Source: Chthoniobacter flavus | GTDB taxonomy: Bacteria; Verrucomicrobiota; Verrucomicrobiia; Chthoniobacterales; Terrimicrobiaceae | DNA length: 48,991 bases | Direction of reading: 5' to 3' | Assembly: GCA_945883435.1 (NCBI GenBank) | Contig: CAMCXK010000013.1 | Coordinates: forward strand, 1 to 48,991 | Shown: in pieces, positions 1-7,140 of the stretch | Numbering within the stretch: the first letter of the stretch is position 1 | How the letters are laid out: every line of letters starts with the position of its first letter | Made by a program: the position numbers and the translations under genes | Notes under the pieces: model-generated | Seen by the model: the letters and a program-made list of their open reading frames with translations, nothing else | Told to the model about the DNA's origin: nothing | Database searches by the model: none

Positions 1-39
1 CAAAAATTCGAAACGGGAGTCGGAAGTAGCATGGGGGCG

Positions 40-1521
40 CTATTTCGTTCCATCCCGCGCCAAGCGGAACCCGACATGATCCATGCGGGCGCTAGGAGCC
101 GCCCCATCACGATTGAAAACCTGACACCGCCTCGCATTGCTCAGCCAGCTTCCTCCCCGGTAGATACGCGCTTTTCCCAAAGTATCGAAGCACCATTCCC
201 AGACGTTTCCACTCATATCGAAGACCCCCAATTCGTTTGGCTTTTTCTGGCCGACTGGAAACGTGCCGCGTTTTTCGAAAAGATCCACGGTGCTGTTGAT
301 CGAGTTTTCCCAATACCAACCCAATTCGTTCAGCTGTGAACCTCCCGAGAAGTGCGTTGTTCCGTTGGTGGTAATACTGCCGACTTTTCCTGCACGGGCG
401 GCCCACTCCCATTCCGCCTCTGTGGGCAAGCGGTAGCCCGGCGCCATCCCGCCGGGAGTGGAAACCCAATCAGTGCCGCTTTGCGAGTAGTAGGGTTGCA
501 AACCCTCATGGAGGCTCCGGGCGTTGCACCATTTGACGGCGTCCTCCCAGCTGACCGCCCGCACGGGATGGTTGGGGCCGCTGCCGTCGCCGATATTTGT
601 GAGGCTGATTCCTTGGGTTGCTCCAAAAGCGGCCACTTCCTGCCACTCCTTCCATGTGACTTCCCGCTTGGCGATTCGAAATGCGGCGACGACGCGTCCT
701 CCAATCCAAGAACCCGGAGCCACCGGCAGGGTGCCCCCGGGGACCACAACCATTTCGACCGGAGACACGCGTGGTGATGGAGAGGGGGTTGGGCCAGCCT
801 GGCCGGTGACGAATCTCAGGGTAAAGCGTTTTTGGCTTTGCCGAACTTTGGAGTCCCGGACCCGCACTTGAAAGGAAAACGTGCTTGCTGTGTTTTGCCG
901 GCCCGTCATGACACCGGACGATTTGTCCAAAACAAACGCCTTCGGCAATGTTCCCCGGGAGACAATGTCAAATTGATATGGCGGCGTGCCGCCCTCTGCG
1001 GTGAACGTGAATGAAAACGCCGCTTTGGTGGAACCATTCGGGATCGTCGTGGCAGAGAGATACGGAGTGTCTGTGGGAGTGGGTGATGAAGTGGCGGACG
1101 GCGAAGGCGTGGGGGATGATCCCGGAGTTGGCGCGGGTGTGGGGGAGGGAGTCGGCGTGGGCGTTGGTCTGGGAGTGGATTGGAAGGCCAGTTTGAAGAT
1201 TTTCGCTTTGGTCCGACCACCGCGATCCCGGACTTGCACCGTGAAGCTGTAGGTGCTGACTGATGTCGCGGTGCCTTTGAGAATGCCCGTTGTCTCAGCC
1301 AATCCAAAGTTGGTGGGAAGGGTGTTTCGGGCGGAAATTCTCCAAGTGTAGGGAGGCTGTCCCCCGGTGGCTTCAAAAGTGTGGCTGTAGCTTTGTCTTG
1401 CGATTCCCGGAGGCAAACTTTGGGGCGACTGGATATCCAGCGATTGACCCCGCAGGGATGGATGCAGGCCCAGTAAAACTGCCAACACCCCAAAACACCT
1501 GCCGAATCCGAAGAGATTCAA
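40..1521 (-). CDS. Secreted Ig-like / FGE-sulfatase (C-type-lectin fold) domain protein
   Basis: The C-terminal third is a formylglycine-generating-enzyme/sulfatase-modifying-factor domain, with the motifs VSWEDAVKWCNA, YRLPTEAEWEWAARAG, DMSGNVWEW, YRGGSW and VGFRLAR. Before it come two putative-Ig (He_PIG-like) modules, each with a GG.PPY motif and a GxL.G motif, separated by a Pro/Thr/Ser-rich linker. The start is uncertain. An in-frame ATG at 1668 would add 50 residues in front of the hydrophobic segment. The TTG at 1521 gives an ordinary signal peptide (FGVLAVLLGLHPSLRG, cleavage before QSL), and TTG starts recur in this window, so I prefer it. Of the two cysteines of catalytic FGE, the first aligned position is Ser and only the second is Cys (GGSWLSNARRC), so true sulfatase activation is doubtful and a binding role is likely. 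It lies just downstream of the T3SS genes on the same strand. A functional link is inference. Confidence 0.8.
   Translation of the reverse strand: MNLFGFGRCFGVLAVLLGLHPSLRGQSLDIQSPQSLPPGIARQSYSHTFEATGGQPPYTWRISARNTLPTNFGLAETTGILKGTATSVSTYSFTVQVRDRGGRTKAKIFKLAFQSTPRPTPTPTPSPTPAPTPGSSPTPSPSATSSPTPTDTPYLSATTIPNGSTKAAFSFTFTAEGGTPPYQFDIVSRGTLPKAFVLDKSSGVMTGRQNTASTFSFQVRVRDSKVRQSQKRFTLRFVTGQAGPTPSPSPRVSPVEMVVVPGGTLPVAPGSWIGGRVVAAFRIAKREVTWKEWQEVAAFGATQGISLTNIGDGSGPNHPVRAVSWEDAVKWCNARSLHEGLQPYYSQSGTDWVSTPGGMAPGYRLPTEAEWEWAARAGKVGSITTNGTTHFSGGSQLNELGWYWENSINSTVDLFEKRGTFPVGQKKPNELGVFDMSGNVWEWCFDTLGKARIYRGGSWLSNARRCQVFNRDGAAPSARMDHVGFRLARDGTK
1063..1179 (-). repeat. Low-complexity Pro/Thr/Ser linker repeat inside the Ig/FGE gene
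   Basis: On the plus strand this stretch is a run of imperfect GTGGG/GTTGG-type units. On the coding strand it gives about 39 residues of TP/SP dipeptides (for example TPTPTPSPTPAPTP) between the two Ig-like modules. It is a typical extracellular spacer. Length variation between strains by slippage would be expected. Confidence 0.75.
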
Positions 1522-1686
1522 CGGCTGTGGAAAAAGTAAAGCGCAATGACGAAACAGGTTTCCTGTTCGGCTACTGCCAAAAGCGGCAAAGGAGCATTGG
1601 AATACCGCGCGATCTGCTAAACGGAAAAAAATTTGAATTCTCGATACCATGAAGCTTGGGATCGACATGGCAATCAGGCTTCGGGA

Positions 1687-2448
1687 TCAGGCGCGGGAGG
1701 CTGTTTGAACGACAGAACCGGCCTGACCAATGATGCTTGAGAGATTCTCATTCACCTTGGAAATCGCCGCTGCGGCGGTGCGCATCGATTCGGTGTTTGA
1801 TTTCACAAACTCTGCATTGGCTTGGAGGTTGCGTCCTTCTTGGCCGACTGACGCGGACCAGAAAGTGCCGATACTGCTGGTGATCCCCGAGGCCGAGTTG
1901 CCGATGGCATTGTAAGCTCCTGCCTTTTCAGCCACGCCATTGTTGAGACCGGATGAAGCCGTTACGCCGGTGCCGGATTGCATATTGCTACCAACGAGTT
2001 TCAGGGATTTCACACCGGCTGCGATTCCGATGGCACCGCCGATTGCGGAGAAAATCGCATTGATCCGCTGCTCGGCCGCAATTTTTGCATTTCCCTCAAT
2101 ACTCATCGTTCGGGCGGTTTCGTTGCTTTTCAGGGCGGCGTTGTTTTGCTGAAGCTCCAGTTCATTATTTTTGGCCATCAGATCCAGAAGGCCAATGACC
2201 AATTGTTCGAACTTGCTCATTTGCTTGTTGGTCACCGTGCTGGCATCGCCGCCTTTGGCTACTTCAAGCAAAACTTTGAAATTTCCGGGCTCGAATGATT
2301 GAACCACATCGGCCAATTTGTAAACGGAGGGATTGTCCAAAATCTTTGGAATCTCCGCCGAATCCACATTGCAGGATTTTAGAAGGCTCGAAAGTTGTGT
2401 GCGATCAAGTCCAAGGGATGCAAACGTGGTGTTATTGTCGATCGTCAT
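1687..2448 (-). CDS. sctB: T3SS minor translocator candidate SctB (YopD/IpaC-like)
   Basis: This is a 253-residue protein with no signal peptide. It has one hydrophobic segment at about 130-148 (IFSAIGGAIGIAAGVKSL) preceded by a polar helical stretch at about 95-128, and a C-terminal amphipathic helix rich in Ala, Ser and Asn. That layout, with a single membrane segment next to SctE and its chaperone, is what YopD/IpaC-type minor translocators show. I recognise no close sequence motif, so the call rests on layout and position. The ATG at 2448 is preferred over an upstream in-frame start at 2523, because the longer version would overlap the upstream translocator by about 60 bases. It is the last T3SS gene of the run. 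Confidence 0.62.
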   Translation of the reverse strand: MTIDNNTTFASLGLDRTQLSSLLKSCNVDSAEIPKILDNPSVYKLADVVQSFEPGNFKVLLEVAKGGDASTVTNKQMSKFEQLVIGLLDLMAKNNELELQQNNAALKSNETARTMSIEGNAKIAAEQRINAIFSAIGGAIGIAAGVKSLKLVGSNMQSGTGVTASSGLNNGVAEKAGAYNAIGNSASGITSSIGTFWSASVGQEGRNLQANAEFVKSNTESMRTAAAAISKVNENLSSIIGQAGSVVQTASRA

Positions 2449-2461
2449 AAATATAGAGGGA

Positions 2462-3517
2462 TTAACTGCGTTTGGGTTGGAGAATGTCCGAGGTGTCGCG
2501 AATTCCTTGCATCGAAGATTCAAAGTTTTGATTGATCACGGCCATGCGTTGGCTTTGTGTGGTGATAGCCATCTGGATCAGGTTTTCAATAAACCCGATT
2601 TCCGAAGTCAAGTTCGAAACCTTCTCGCGTAAACCGGCGATTTCGTATTCGACTTTAGCTTGAGCCATCACGGTTCCCCCCTTGATCATCCCGCCGGTGG
2701 ATTGGACAACGGTGTTGGTGGTTTTAAGCCCTTGGGCAAGCTGAGCTGTATCCCTAGCCCCTGCAAAGACCTTCGGAAGGGTTTTGCTTACAACGTTTGA
2801 AACCGTTTTTGCCAACGTAGCAATCGATTTCGTTTTTGCGAGCGCGGATCCAATGTTTCCGGATTTTATCGCCAAAGCTACTTGAACACCAACGATCAAC
2901 GCCGCAGCAATGATATTCCCCAATTGCTCGCCGAAAACAGCGGAAAGGCCCTTGACGATTGCATTTTTGATGGCGTCAATCTCCAAAATCTTTCCGACAG
3001 CAAAGCCAACCAGAAGACCCACGCCGAAGCCTGCGCCCACGCCAGTGGCGATCAGAGCAACTCCGACAACGACGGTGATGGCATCAAAAATCTTAGAGAA
3101 AATGCCTAAAAAACCCGATTTCTGGTCAGACTGGCGCTGTTTGTCTAATTGCTCATTCAGTTTTTCGAGTTGCTGCTTGGAGGCATTATCGTTGATTTGA
3201 ATCATGCTTTCCGACATGTCCTTGCTGGTTTTGAGCTGCACCAGTGCATTGTCGAGTTGCATATCAAAAGCCATCTTACGCATTTCCAAGAGATTAAACT
3301 TCTTGGCCGGCGGTTCAATGCGAGGTTTGGCTTTCCCTGGAGTGGATTTGGTATCGTGTGGATCGGCGTGCTGCTCGGATTCCACAATTACGCTGTTGCC
3401 AGAGAGAACTGGTTGGTTGGAACTTGCCGGGGCAGACGAGGTCACGGATTCCTGCGCAGGTGCTGGAACGGAACCGGAAGACTGAATTGGAGGGGATTTT
3501 ATGGGCTCGGCTGGCAT
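2462..3517 (-). CDS. sctE: T3SS major translocator candidate SctE (YopB/IpaB-like)
   Basis: This 351-residue protein has a Pro/Ser-rich, disordered N-terminus (1-70), a coiled-coil-prone region at about 100-135 (KQQLEKLNEQLDKQRQSD), a long glycine-rich hydrophobic hairpin at about 145-177 (VVVGVALIATGVGAGFGVG), a second hydrophobic segment at about 200-217, and a C-terminal helix ending in repeated Gln/Asn residues. Two membrane segments with flanking coiled coils are typical of pore-forming major translocators of the YopB/IpaB/SipB family. It sits directly downstream of its likely class II chaperone (9-base gap) and upstream of the SctB candidate. Known family members insert into the host membrane to form the translocon. 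Which host this bacterium contacts cannot be seen here. Confidence 0.75.
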   Translation of the reverse strand: MPAEPIKSPPIQSSGSVPAPAQESVTSSAPASSNQPVLSGNSVIVESEQHADPHDTKSTPGKAKPRIEPPAKKFNLLEMRKMAFDMQLDNALVQLKTSKDMSESMIQINDNASKQQLEKLNEQLDKQRQSDQKSGFLGIFSKIFDAITVVVGVALIATGVGAGFGVGLLVGFAVGKILEIDAIKNAIVKGLSAVFGEQLGNIIAAALIVGVQVALAIKSGNIGSALAKTKSIATLAKTVSNVVSKTLPKVFAGARDTAQLAQGLKTTNTVVQSTGGMIKGGTVMAQAKVEYEIAGLREKVSNLTSEIGFIENLIQMAITTQSQRMAVINQNFESSMQGIRDTSDILQPKRS

Positions 3518-3526
3518 TTCGAATGT

Positions 3527-4030
3527 CTATTTTGCGGACAAAGCGCCGAGGAGAACTTTGGTGCGCGCTGTCAACGGTGCGTTTTGGGGGGAATCACCAG
3601 CAACTGCGAGAACATATTCTCCAGCGGTTTGAGCGGCTGGATAGTTCTTGAGCGCAATGTGACACTCCATAGCATGGAAAAATGGCTTGGGGTTTTGCGG
3701 ATCCAGCAGGGAGGCATAGCCAAAGCTTTCCAAAGCCGAGGTGTAATCATTCATCATTTGAGACGTCGCTCCAAGTGCCATCCAAGACCGGACATCCGCG
3801 CTATTGAGCATGACGAGTGGTTTGAAGACTTTTAATGCCTCCTCATAAGCGCCTGCTTCATAATAGTGATAGCCAATGGAATAAACTCCCTCGACTTGAT
3901 CCGCGGTCCAACCGCAAACCTGCCACAGGGGTTTGCCGTCGACCAAAACCTGCTCCAATGCCGCGGTTAATTCGGCTTCCGCTGCTGGATCGACATCTTC
4001 GTTGTCAGTAATTGTAGATTCGGTTGTCAT
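3527..4030 (-). CDS. sycD: Class II T3SS chaperone, SycD/LcrH/IpgC family (TPR)
   Basis: The 167-residue protein has the SycD/LcrH layout: a charged N-terminal arm, the conserved entry helix GYHYYEAGAYEEALKVFKPL, then two further TPR units (WMALGATSQMMNDYTSALES and PFFHAMECHIALKNYPAAQ). Family members keep the two hydrophobic translocators soluble in the cytoplasm before export and sometimes take part in regulation. The gene precedes both translocator candidates on the same strand with short gaps, which is the usual arrangement of chaperone followed by translocators. Typical family length is about 150-170 residues. This is one of the best supported T3SS calls in the window. Confidence 0.88.
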   Translation of the reverse strand: MTTESTITDNEDVDPAAEAELTAALEQVLVDGKPLWQVCGWTADQVEGVYSIGYHYYEAGAYEEALKVFKPLVMLNSADVRSWMALGATSQMMNDYTSALESFGYASLLDPQNPKPFFHAMECHIALKNYPAAQTAGEYVLAVAGDSPQNAPLTARTKVLLGALSAK

Positions 4031-4043
4031 TGTGTGATTGCGT

Positions 4044-4700
4044 TTAGGATTGAAGGGCTCGGTTGGTGGCTTGGAAAAAGTCGTCGGCCAAGGATTTGAG
4101 TGCCGTAATGGCGGAATTGAGTTGTTGAAATTGATACTGAAACTCTTGGCTGGCCTGGGAATACTTGTTTGAGTTGCGCGTCATGATATTGTTGATCATG
4201 GTCGCGTTGGCGCTTTTTCCGGTATCATTGTTGTCCTTGTTTCGTCCACCGCTGGTCATTCCTTCATAGCGATACATGTAGTCGCAGGCCAGATTCCCGC
4301 CGGTTTTATCGAAAGTTACACTGGAAATCTTGTAGCCATCCGTTCCGTTGATGGCCTTGATCCAGATATCCTCTTTCTGTTTGTCTGTCATCAAAGACCA
4401 ACCTGGAATTTCTTTTCCATCCGCGCCGGTGGGTATTCGAACGGTCACTGTCCCCAGCATGGATTTGTCTTGCTCCAAAGACTCATTGACTTTAGAGCAG
4501 TTCTCGTTGCGGATTTGCCACATTTCGGCGTAGGCCTTCTTATCGCTGACTTTGCCTTCCCAGTCCGTCGTGACTTGGTTGAATTTGGCTTGAACATCGG
4601 CGATTGTTGTCAGTCCCTTCAAGCCAGACGTATCGGGAACAAAAGAGGATTGCTGAACCGGCGGTGTGTTGTTTGGGATGGAGAAATCGGAACCAGGCAT
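4044..4700 (-). CDS. Candidate T3SS needle-tip or extracellular-filament protein
   Basis: This is a 218-residue protein without a signal peptide or membrane segment. The N-terminus is disordered (PNNTPPVQQSS). A mixed central region follows, and the last 50 residues are predicted as a polar helix rich in Gln, Asn and Ser (SQASQEFQYQFQQLNS and on to the end). A globular centre with a C-terminal self-assembly helix, encoded just before the SycD-type chaperone and translocators, fits hydrophilic tip proteins (LcrV/IpaD) or EspA/SseB-like filament proteins. I see no diagnostic sequence motif, so the call is by context. It could also be a secreted effector. Confidence 0.45.
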   Translation of the reverse strand: MPGSDFSIPNNTPPVQQSSFVPDTSGLKGLTTIADVQAKFNQVTTDWEGKVSDKKAYAEMWQIRNENCSKVNESLEQDKSMLGTVTVRIPTGADGKEIPGWSLMTDKQKEDIWIKAINGTDGYKISSVTFDKTGGNLACDYMYRYEGMTSGGRNKDNNDTGKSANATMINNIMTRNSNKYSQASQEFQYQFQQLNSAITALKSLADDFFQATNRALQS

Positions 4701-4705
4701 AACGA

Positions 4706-5020
4706 TTAGACGCGCTGTAGCCTTCGAAGGCGTGAAGCGGATGTCAATGAAGTGTTTGGAATTTCTTGAAATGGTTGGGACTGAAACAAGTCCCGGATTC
4801 GATACATGGAGCGTATCTTGCGCTGAATATCGAACTTGCTTTCGGCCATTGAGGAGTTGTTTCCAGATTGGGAAAAAACAATTTCAGTAAAGCTCTCAAG
4901 AGTGTGCTGGTGCTGCTCCAAAAAGTCTTCCAAAGAACGCAATTCACGGTCGAACTCTTGAAAAAAGCTCTGGTGTTGATCTCGAGTTCTATCCAACTCA
5001 CTAGTGGGATTTGACTCCAT
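4706..5020 (-). CDS. Small unknown protein in the T3SS operon
   Basis: I do not recognise this 104-residue protein. It is highly charged and helical (FFQEFDRELRSLEDFLEQHQ), with a possible coiled coil over residues 15-85 and no signal peptide or membrane segment. It lies 3 bases from the inner rod gene and 5 bases from the tip candidate, so it is almost certainly co-transcribed and probably has a T3SS role. A small chaperone or stalk-like protein is possible from size and composition, but that is a guess. A different frame of 85 codons within it is a shadow. Confidence 0.5.
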   Translation of the reverse strand: MESNPTSELDRTRDQHQSFFQEFDRELRSLEDFLEQHQHTLESFTEIVFSQSGNNSSMAESKFDIQRKIRSMYRIRDLFQSQPFQEIPNTSLTSASRLRRLQRV

Positions 5021-5023
5021 GCG

Positions 5024-5428
5024 TTAAACTTGGGAGTTGACTAACGTGTTCAGTCCTTGCACTGAAGTTCCAACCAGTTTTCCCGTGAGTTGCCAGGAAA
5101 GCTGTGTCGCACTCGCTTGCAACTGGGCCGAAAACATCTCCGAAGGGCTCGGGATATGAGAAGGCAGACTGGGAAACATGCGGTCCAGAGAATTCATCGC
5201 ACCACCAAGGTAATCAAAAAGCGGTGGGGTGGCAAAAACAGGCGCCACGTTGGAAGGGTCTGAAGCAGTTTTGATGGCAGAGTTTCCAAAAATCTGACCT
5301 TCAATGGCATCTGAGTTAATAAGTGATTCAAATGCAGAAACTCTTGCGCTTGATGGAGGGGAAAAAACAGAAGCCACCGCGGAGGCGGAAGATGCTTGCG
5401 ATGACGATACAGGGTCAACTGGATTCAT
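5024..5428 (-). CDS. sctI: T3SS inner rod protein SctI (YscI-like)
   Basis: The 134-residue protein has a long low-complexity Ser/Pro/Ala N-terminal part. Its C-terminal helix (MFSAQLQASATQLSWQLT, then GKLVGTSVQGLNTLVNSQ) closely resembles the conserved C-terminal end of YscI/SctI rod proteins, where a pattern like QL..KvvG.svQglntL..Q is typical. SctI connects the export gate to the base of the needle. The start codon overlaps the stop of the upstream gene (TAATG), so translation is probably coupled. Confidence 0.7.
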   Translation of the reverse strand: MNPVDPVSSSQASSASAVASVFSPPSSARVSAFESLINSDAIEGQIFGNSAIKTASDPSNVAPVFATPPLFDYLGGAMNSLDRMFPSLPSHIPSPSEMFSAQLQASATQLSWQLTGKLVGTSVQGLNTLVNSQV

Positions 5429-5796
5429 TAAGTCTCGGAGTTGGCTTGTTTGATTTGGTCAATATCCCGCGAAATTCCGTCGATCACGCCCATGATAAAG
5501 GAGTTGTAAGAGATAGCGTATTCCTCATCAGTAATGCCGGTGACCATCCAGTTTTCTTTGGCCCTCTGAAATCCGACCTCTCCTAATGATTCCTTCATGC
5601 TATCGATAATTTTGTTAGCCAAGGCATTGTTATTATCTACAGGATCAGTTGGTGGCTCTGCGTCCCCGACCATCATGTTTTGAAAACTTACCTCTTCAGA
5701 CTCGGAAACCTCACGAGGAACCCCTCCCACACTCCGTGTGTCGATGGGAGAAAGGTTGGCCCCTTGAATGGGGGAGATGTCTGTGACCGGGGACAT
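5428..5796 (-). CDS. Unknown protein in the T3SS operon
   Basis: I do not recognise this 122-residue protein. The N-terminal 60 residues look disordered (Pro, Ser, Asp, Asn), and the C-terminal half has two helices (ALANKIIDSMKESLGEVG and ISYNSFIMGVIDGISRDI). The start at 5796 is preferred. A longer reading to 5949 would run deep into the CdsG-like gene in another frame, and its extra residues look like out-of-frame sequence. Its stop overlaps the SctI start. The position between the CdsG-like protein and SctI suggests a T3SS needle-complex or export-control role, unproven. Confidence 0.5.
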   Translation of the reverse strand: MSPVTDISPIQGANLSPIDTRSVGGVPREVSESEEVSFQNMMVGDAEPPTDPVDNNNALANKIIDSMKESLGEVGFQRAKENWMVTGITDEEYAISYNSFIMGVIDGISRDIDQIKQANSET

Positions 5797-5836
5797 ACTG
5801 TCAGTGTGGGGACTGTTATTCGTGCGAACGGCTGGC

Positions 5837-6271
5837 TTATTGTTGAGGATCCAGTTGCATGGATTTGATTTCGTCCACGTGTGGCAGGAGATCAGAGTTG
5901 TTCTTTGAGAGGCGCTCGGCCGCAAGATCAAATCCAGAGGCATTTCCATTCAGCTTGTGGATAATTGCTAAAAGCATATTGGCGGAATCCGCGAGTGCGC
6001 TCGACTGAACGCATTCGCTCGAAAGGTATCGAGCAGCAGATTCATGCTCTGAGCAACACATATAAGTCATTCCAAGACCGACTTTCACGTAAGCTTGATC
6101 AGGTTCGGCGACATCTAAAGCCCCGAAAAGGGCAGCTGCATGCGCTCCTTGCAGATTGTTCAGAGCCGTTGTGCCCAACTGAAAAAACAATTGTCTTGTT
6201 TCTTTCGGCAACGGCAGGATTGAATGGCCTTGGGGGGGCAAGTGGGTATGCATAAGGGGCGCGGGGGTCAA
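5837..6271 (-). CDS. TPR-like T3SS needle chaperone candidate (YscG/CdsG-like)
   Basis: The protein has up to 144 residues and is all-helical, with TPR-like repeats. Examples are a helix pair around QLFFQLGTTALNNLQGAHAA and AYVKVGLGMTYMCCSEHESA, and a third around ANMLLAIIHKLNGNAS. Size, fold and position two genes after the needle proteins match YscG/CdsG, which with YscE/CdsE holds the needle subunit in the cytoplasm. The longest start is a TTG at 6271 that overlaps the preceding stop (TTGA). An ATG at 6253 would give 138 residues. Both are plausible, because TTGA junctions backed by signal peptides occur elsewhere in this window. Confidence 0.6.
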   Translation of the reverse strand: MTPAPLMHTHLPPQGHSILPLPKETRQLFFQLGTTALNNLQGAHAAALFGALDVAEPDQAYVKVGLGMTYMCCSEHESAARYLSSECVQSSALADSANMLLAIIHKLNGNASGFDLAAERLSKNNSDLLPHVDEIKSMQLDPQQ

Positions 6272-6528
6272 GCTTGTCCGATCGCTTGCGTGATCTGACG
6301 CGAGATGGACGTCAGTGCATTGATGGATTGGGAAACGGTTGACAGCAGCAGAGTGTATTGACTCATCTGAAGCTGGATGTTCAGAACACCTGCAGGATCG
6401 CCAGCTGTCACGTTGTTAATGCTCGCTTGCAAGGAGTTGGATGATTCCCGGATCGAGGTCAAAAAAGTCGTCGCGACGTCTTGAATGGAATAACCCGGTG
6501 CCGGGATGGATGCGAAAGATATGGTCAT
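6268..6528 (-). CDS. Second needle-like T3SS protein (SctF family paralogue)
   Basis: This 86-residue helical-hairpin protein shares a length and a central motif with the protein upstream: GDPAGVLNIQLQM here against GDPSTVINVQIAM there. A GDP/NP turn followed by an amphipathic C-terminal helix is how YscF/PrgI needle subunits and some rod proteins are built. The gene begins 9 bases after its neighbour stops, so a tandem duplication with divergence is likely. It could be a second needle subunit, a needle-base adaptor or a rod-like protein. Because a clearer SctI candidate exists at 5024-5428, I favour a needle paralogue. Confidence 0.55.
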   Translation of the reverse strand: MTISFASIPAPGYSIQDVATTFLTSIRESSNSLQASINNVTAGDPAGVLNIQLQMSQYTLLLSTVSQSINALTSISRQITQAIGQA

Positions 6529-6537
6529 CTTTGAGAA

Positions 6538-6804
6538 TTAAGAAATATTGCGATTGGCGGAATCGGTGGCGCCCTTCAAGGCATTCAATCCGTTGGTCAG
6601 AGATGTAAAAATCTGGGTGAAAGAAGCCATGGCAATCTGAACGTTGATCACCGTGGAAGGATCCCCAGCTTCCATGGCCTTTTGAGCATCCGTGAGTGCG
6701 GTGTTCGCATCTTTGACCGCCTTTTGCATGTCGGCCAAAAGGTTTTTGAAGTTCATGTTGCCTTTAAGCATTGACGTGTCTGCCGTGAAGTTAATGTTGG
6801 ACAT
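6538..6804 (-). CDS. sctF: T3SS needle subunit candidate SctF (YscF/CdsF-like)
   Basis: This 88-residue protein without a signal peptide has two helices around a GDP turn (DAQKAMEAGDPSTVINVQIA), the layout of needle subunits, which are usually 70-90 residues. The N-terminal Ser/Asn-rich tail and the polar C-terminus also fit. It lies between the CdsE-like gene and a second needle-like gene, the order sctD-E-F-(F2)-G resembling the chlamydial cdsD-E-F-G block. No Shine-Dalgarno sequence is visible before the ATG; the upstream bases are A/C-rich. The canonical C-terminal end of YscF is not evident, so the call rests on size, fold and gene order. Confidence 0.6.
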   Translation of the reverse strand: MSNINFTADTSMLKGNMNFKNLLADMQKAVKDANTALTDAQKAMEAGDPSTVINVQIAMASFTQIFTSLTNGLNALKGATDSANRNIS

Positions 6805-6855
6805 GGGATTTTTAGTTTTTGGGGTTGCTTTTTGGTTTGGTGTTAAAAGAGTCGA

Positions 6856-7140
6856 TTAAAGCGAGGAGAGGTCTACTGGTTTCAAGATGGTGTTGGCCAT
6901 GTCCTGGGCAACTTGAATGGCGTTTCGGAGAGCCTTCAGACGAGGGTAGGTTTCGGAGTCGGCCGATTGCATCGAGTGGTCGACTTGGGAATTCAGCTCC
7001 TGAAGAGCATTTAAAATTTCCTGTCGTTTCCGGTCGGAGTCCGGACCAGAAAGTTCGGAGCCCAGATCTGTCCACTGGGGAATGGATGATGTGTCGCTGG
7101 TCATGGATTGGTCATTCTCACTCCGGGGCACAGGTGTCAA
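6856..7140 (-). CDS. Small T3SS needle co-chaperone candidate (YscE/CdsE-like)
   Basis: This is a 94-residue acidic helical protein if the TTG at 7140 is used. That TTG overlaps the sctD stop as TTGA. An ATG at 7104 gives 82 residues starting at MTSDTSS. The C-terminal half forms two predicted helices (QEILNALQELNSQVDHSM and LKALRNAIQVAQDMANTI). Small helical-hairpin proteins encoded between SctD and SctF are the YscE/CdsE co-chaperones that keep the needle subunit monomeric together with YscG/CdsG. Sequence alone is not decisive. The position immediately after sctD and before two needle-like genes is the main support. Confidence 0.5.
   Translation of the reverse strand: MTPVPRSENDQSMTSDTSSIPQWTDLGSELSGPDSDRKRQEILNALQELNSQVDHSMQSADSETYPRLKALRNAIQVAQDMANTILKPVDLSSL

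Noticed and set aside
40..400. Diversity-generating retroelement variable region in the FGE-like C-terminus
   Set aside because: The fold fits, but no reverse transcriptase, template repeat or A-biased variable stretch was seen in the window.
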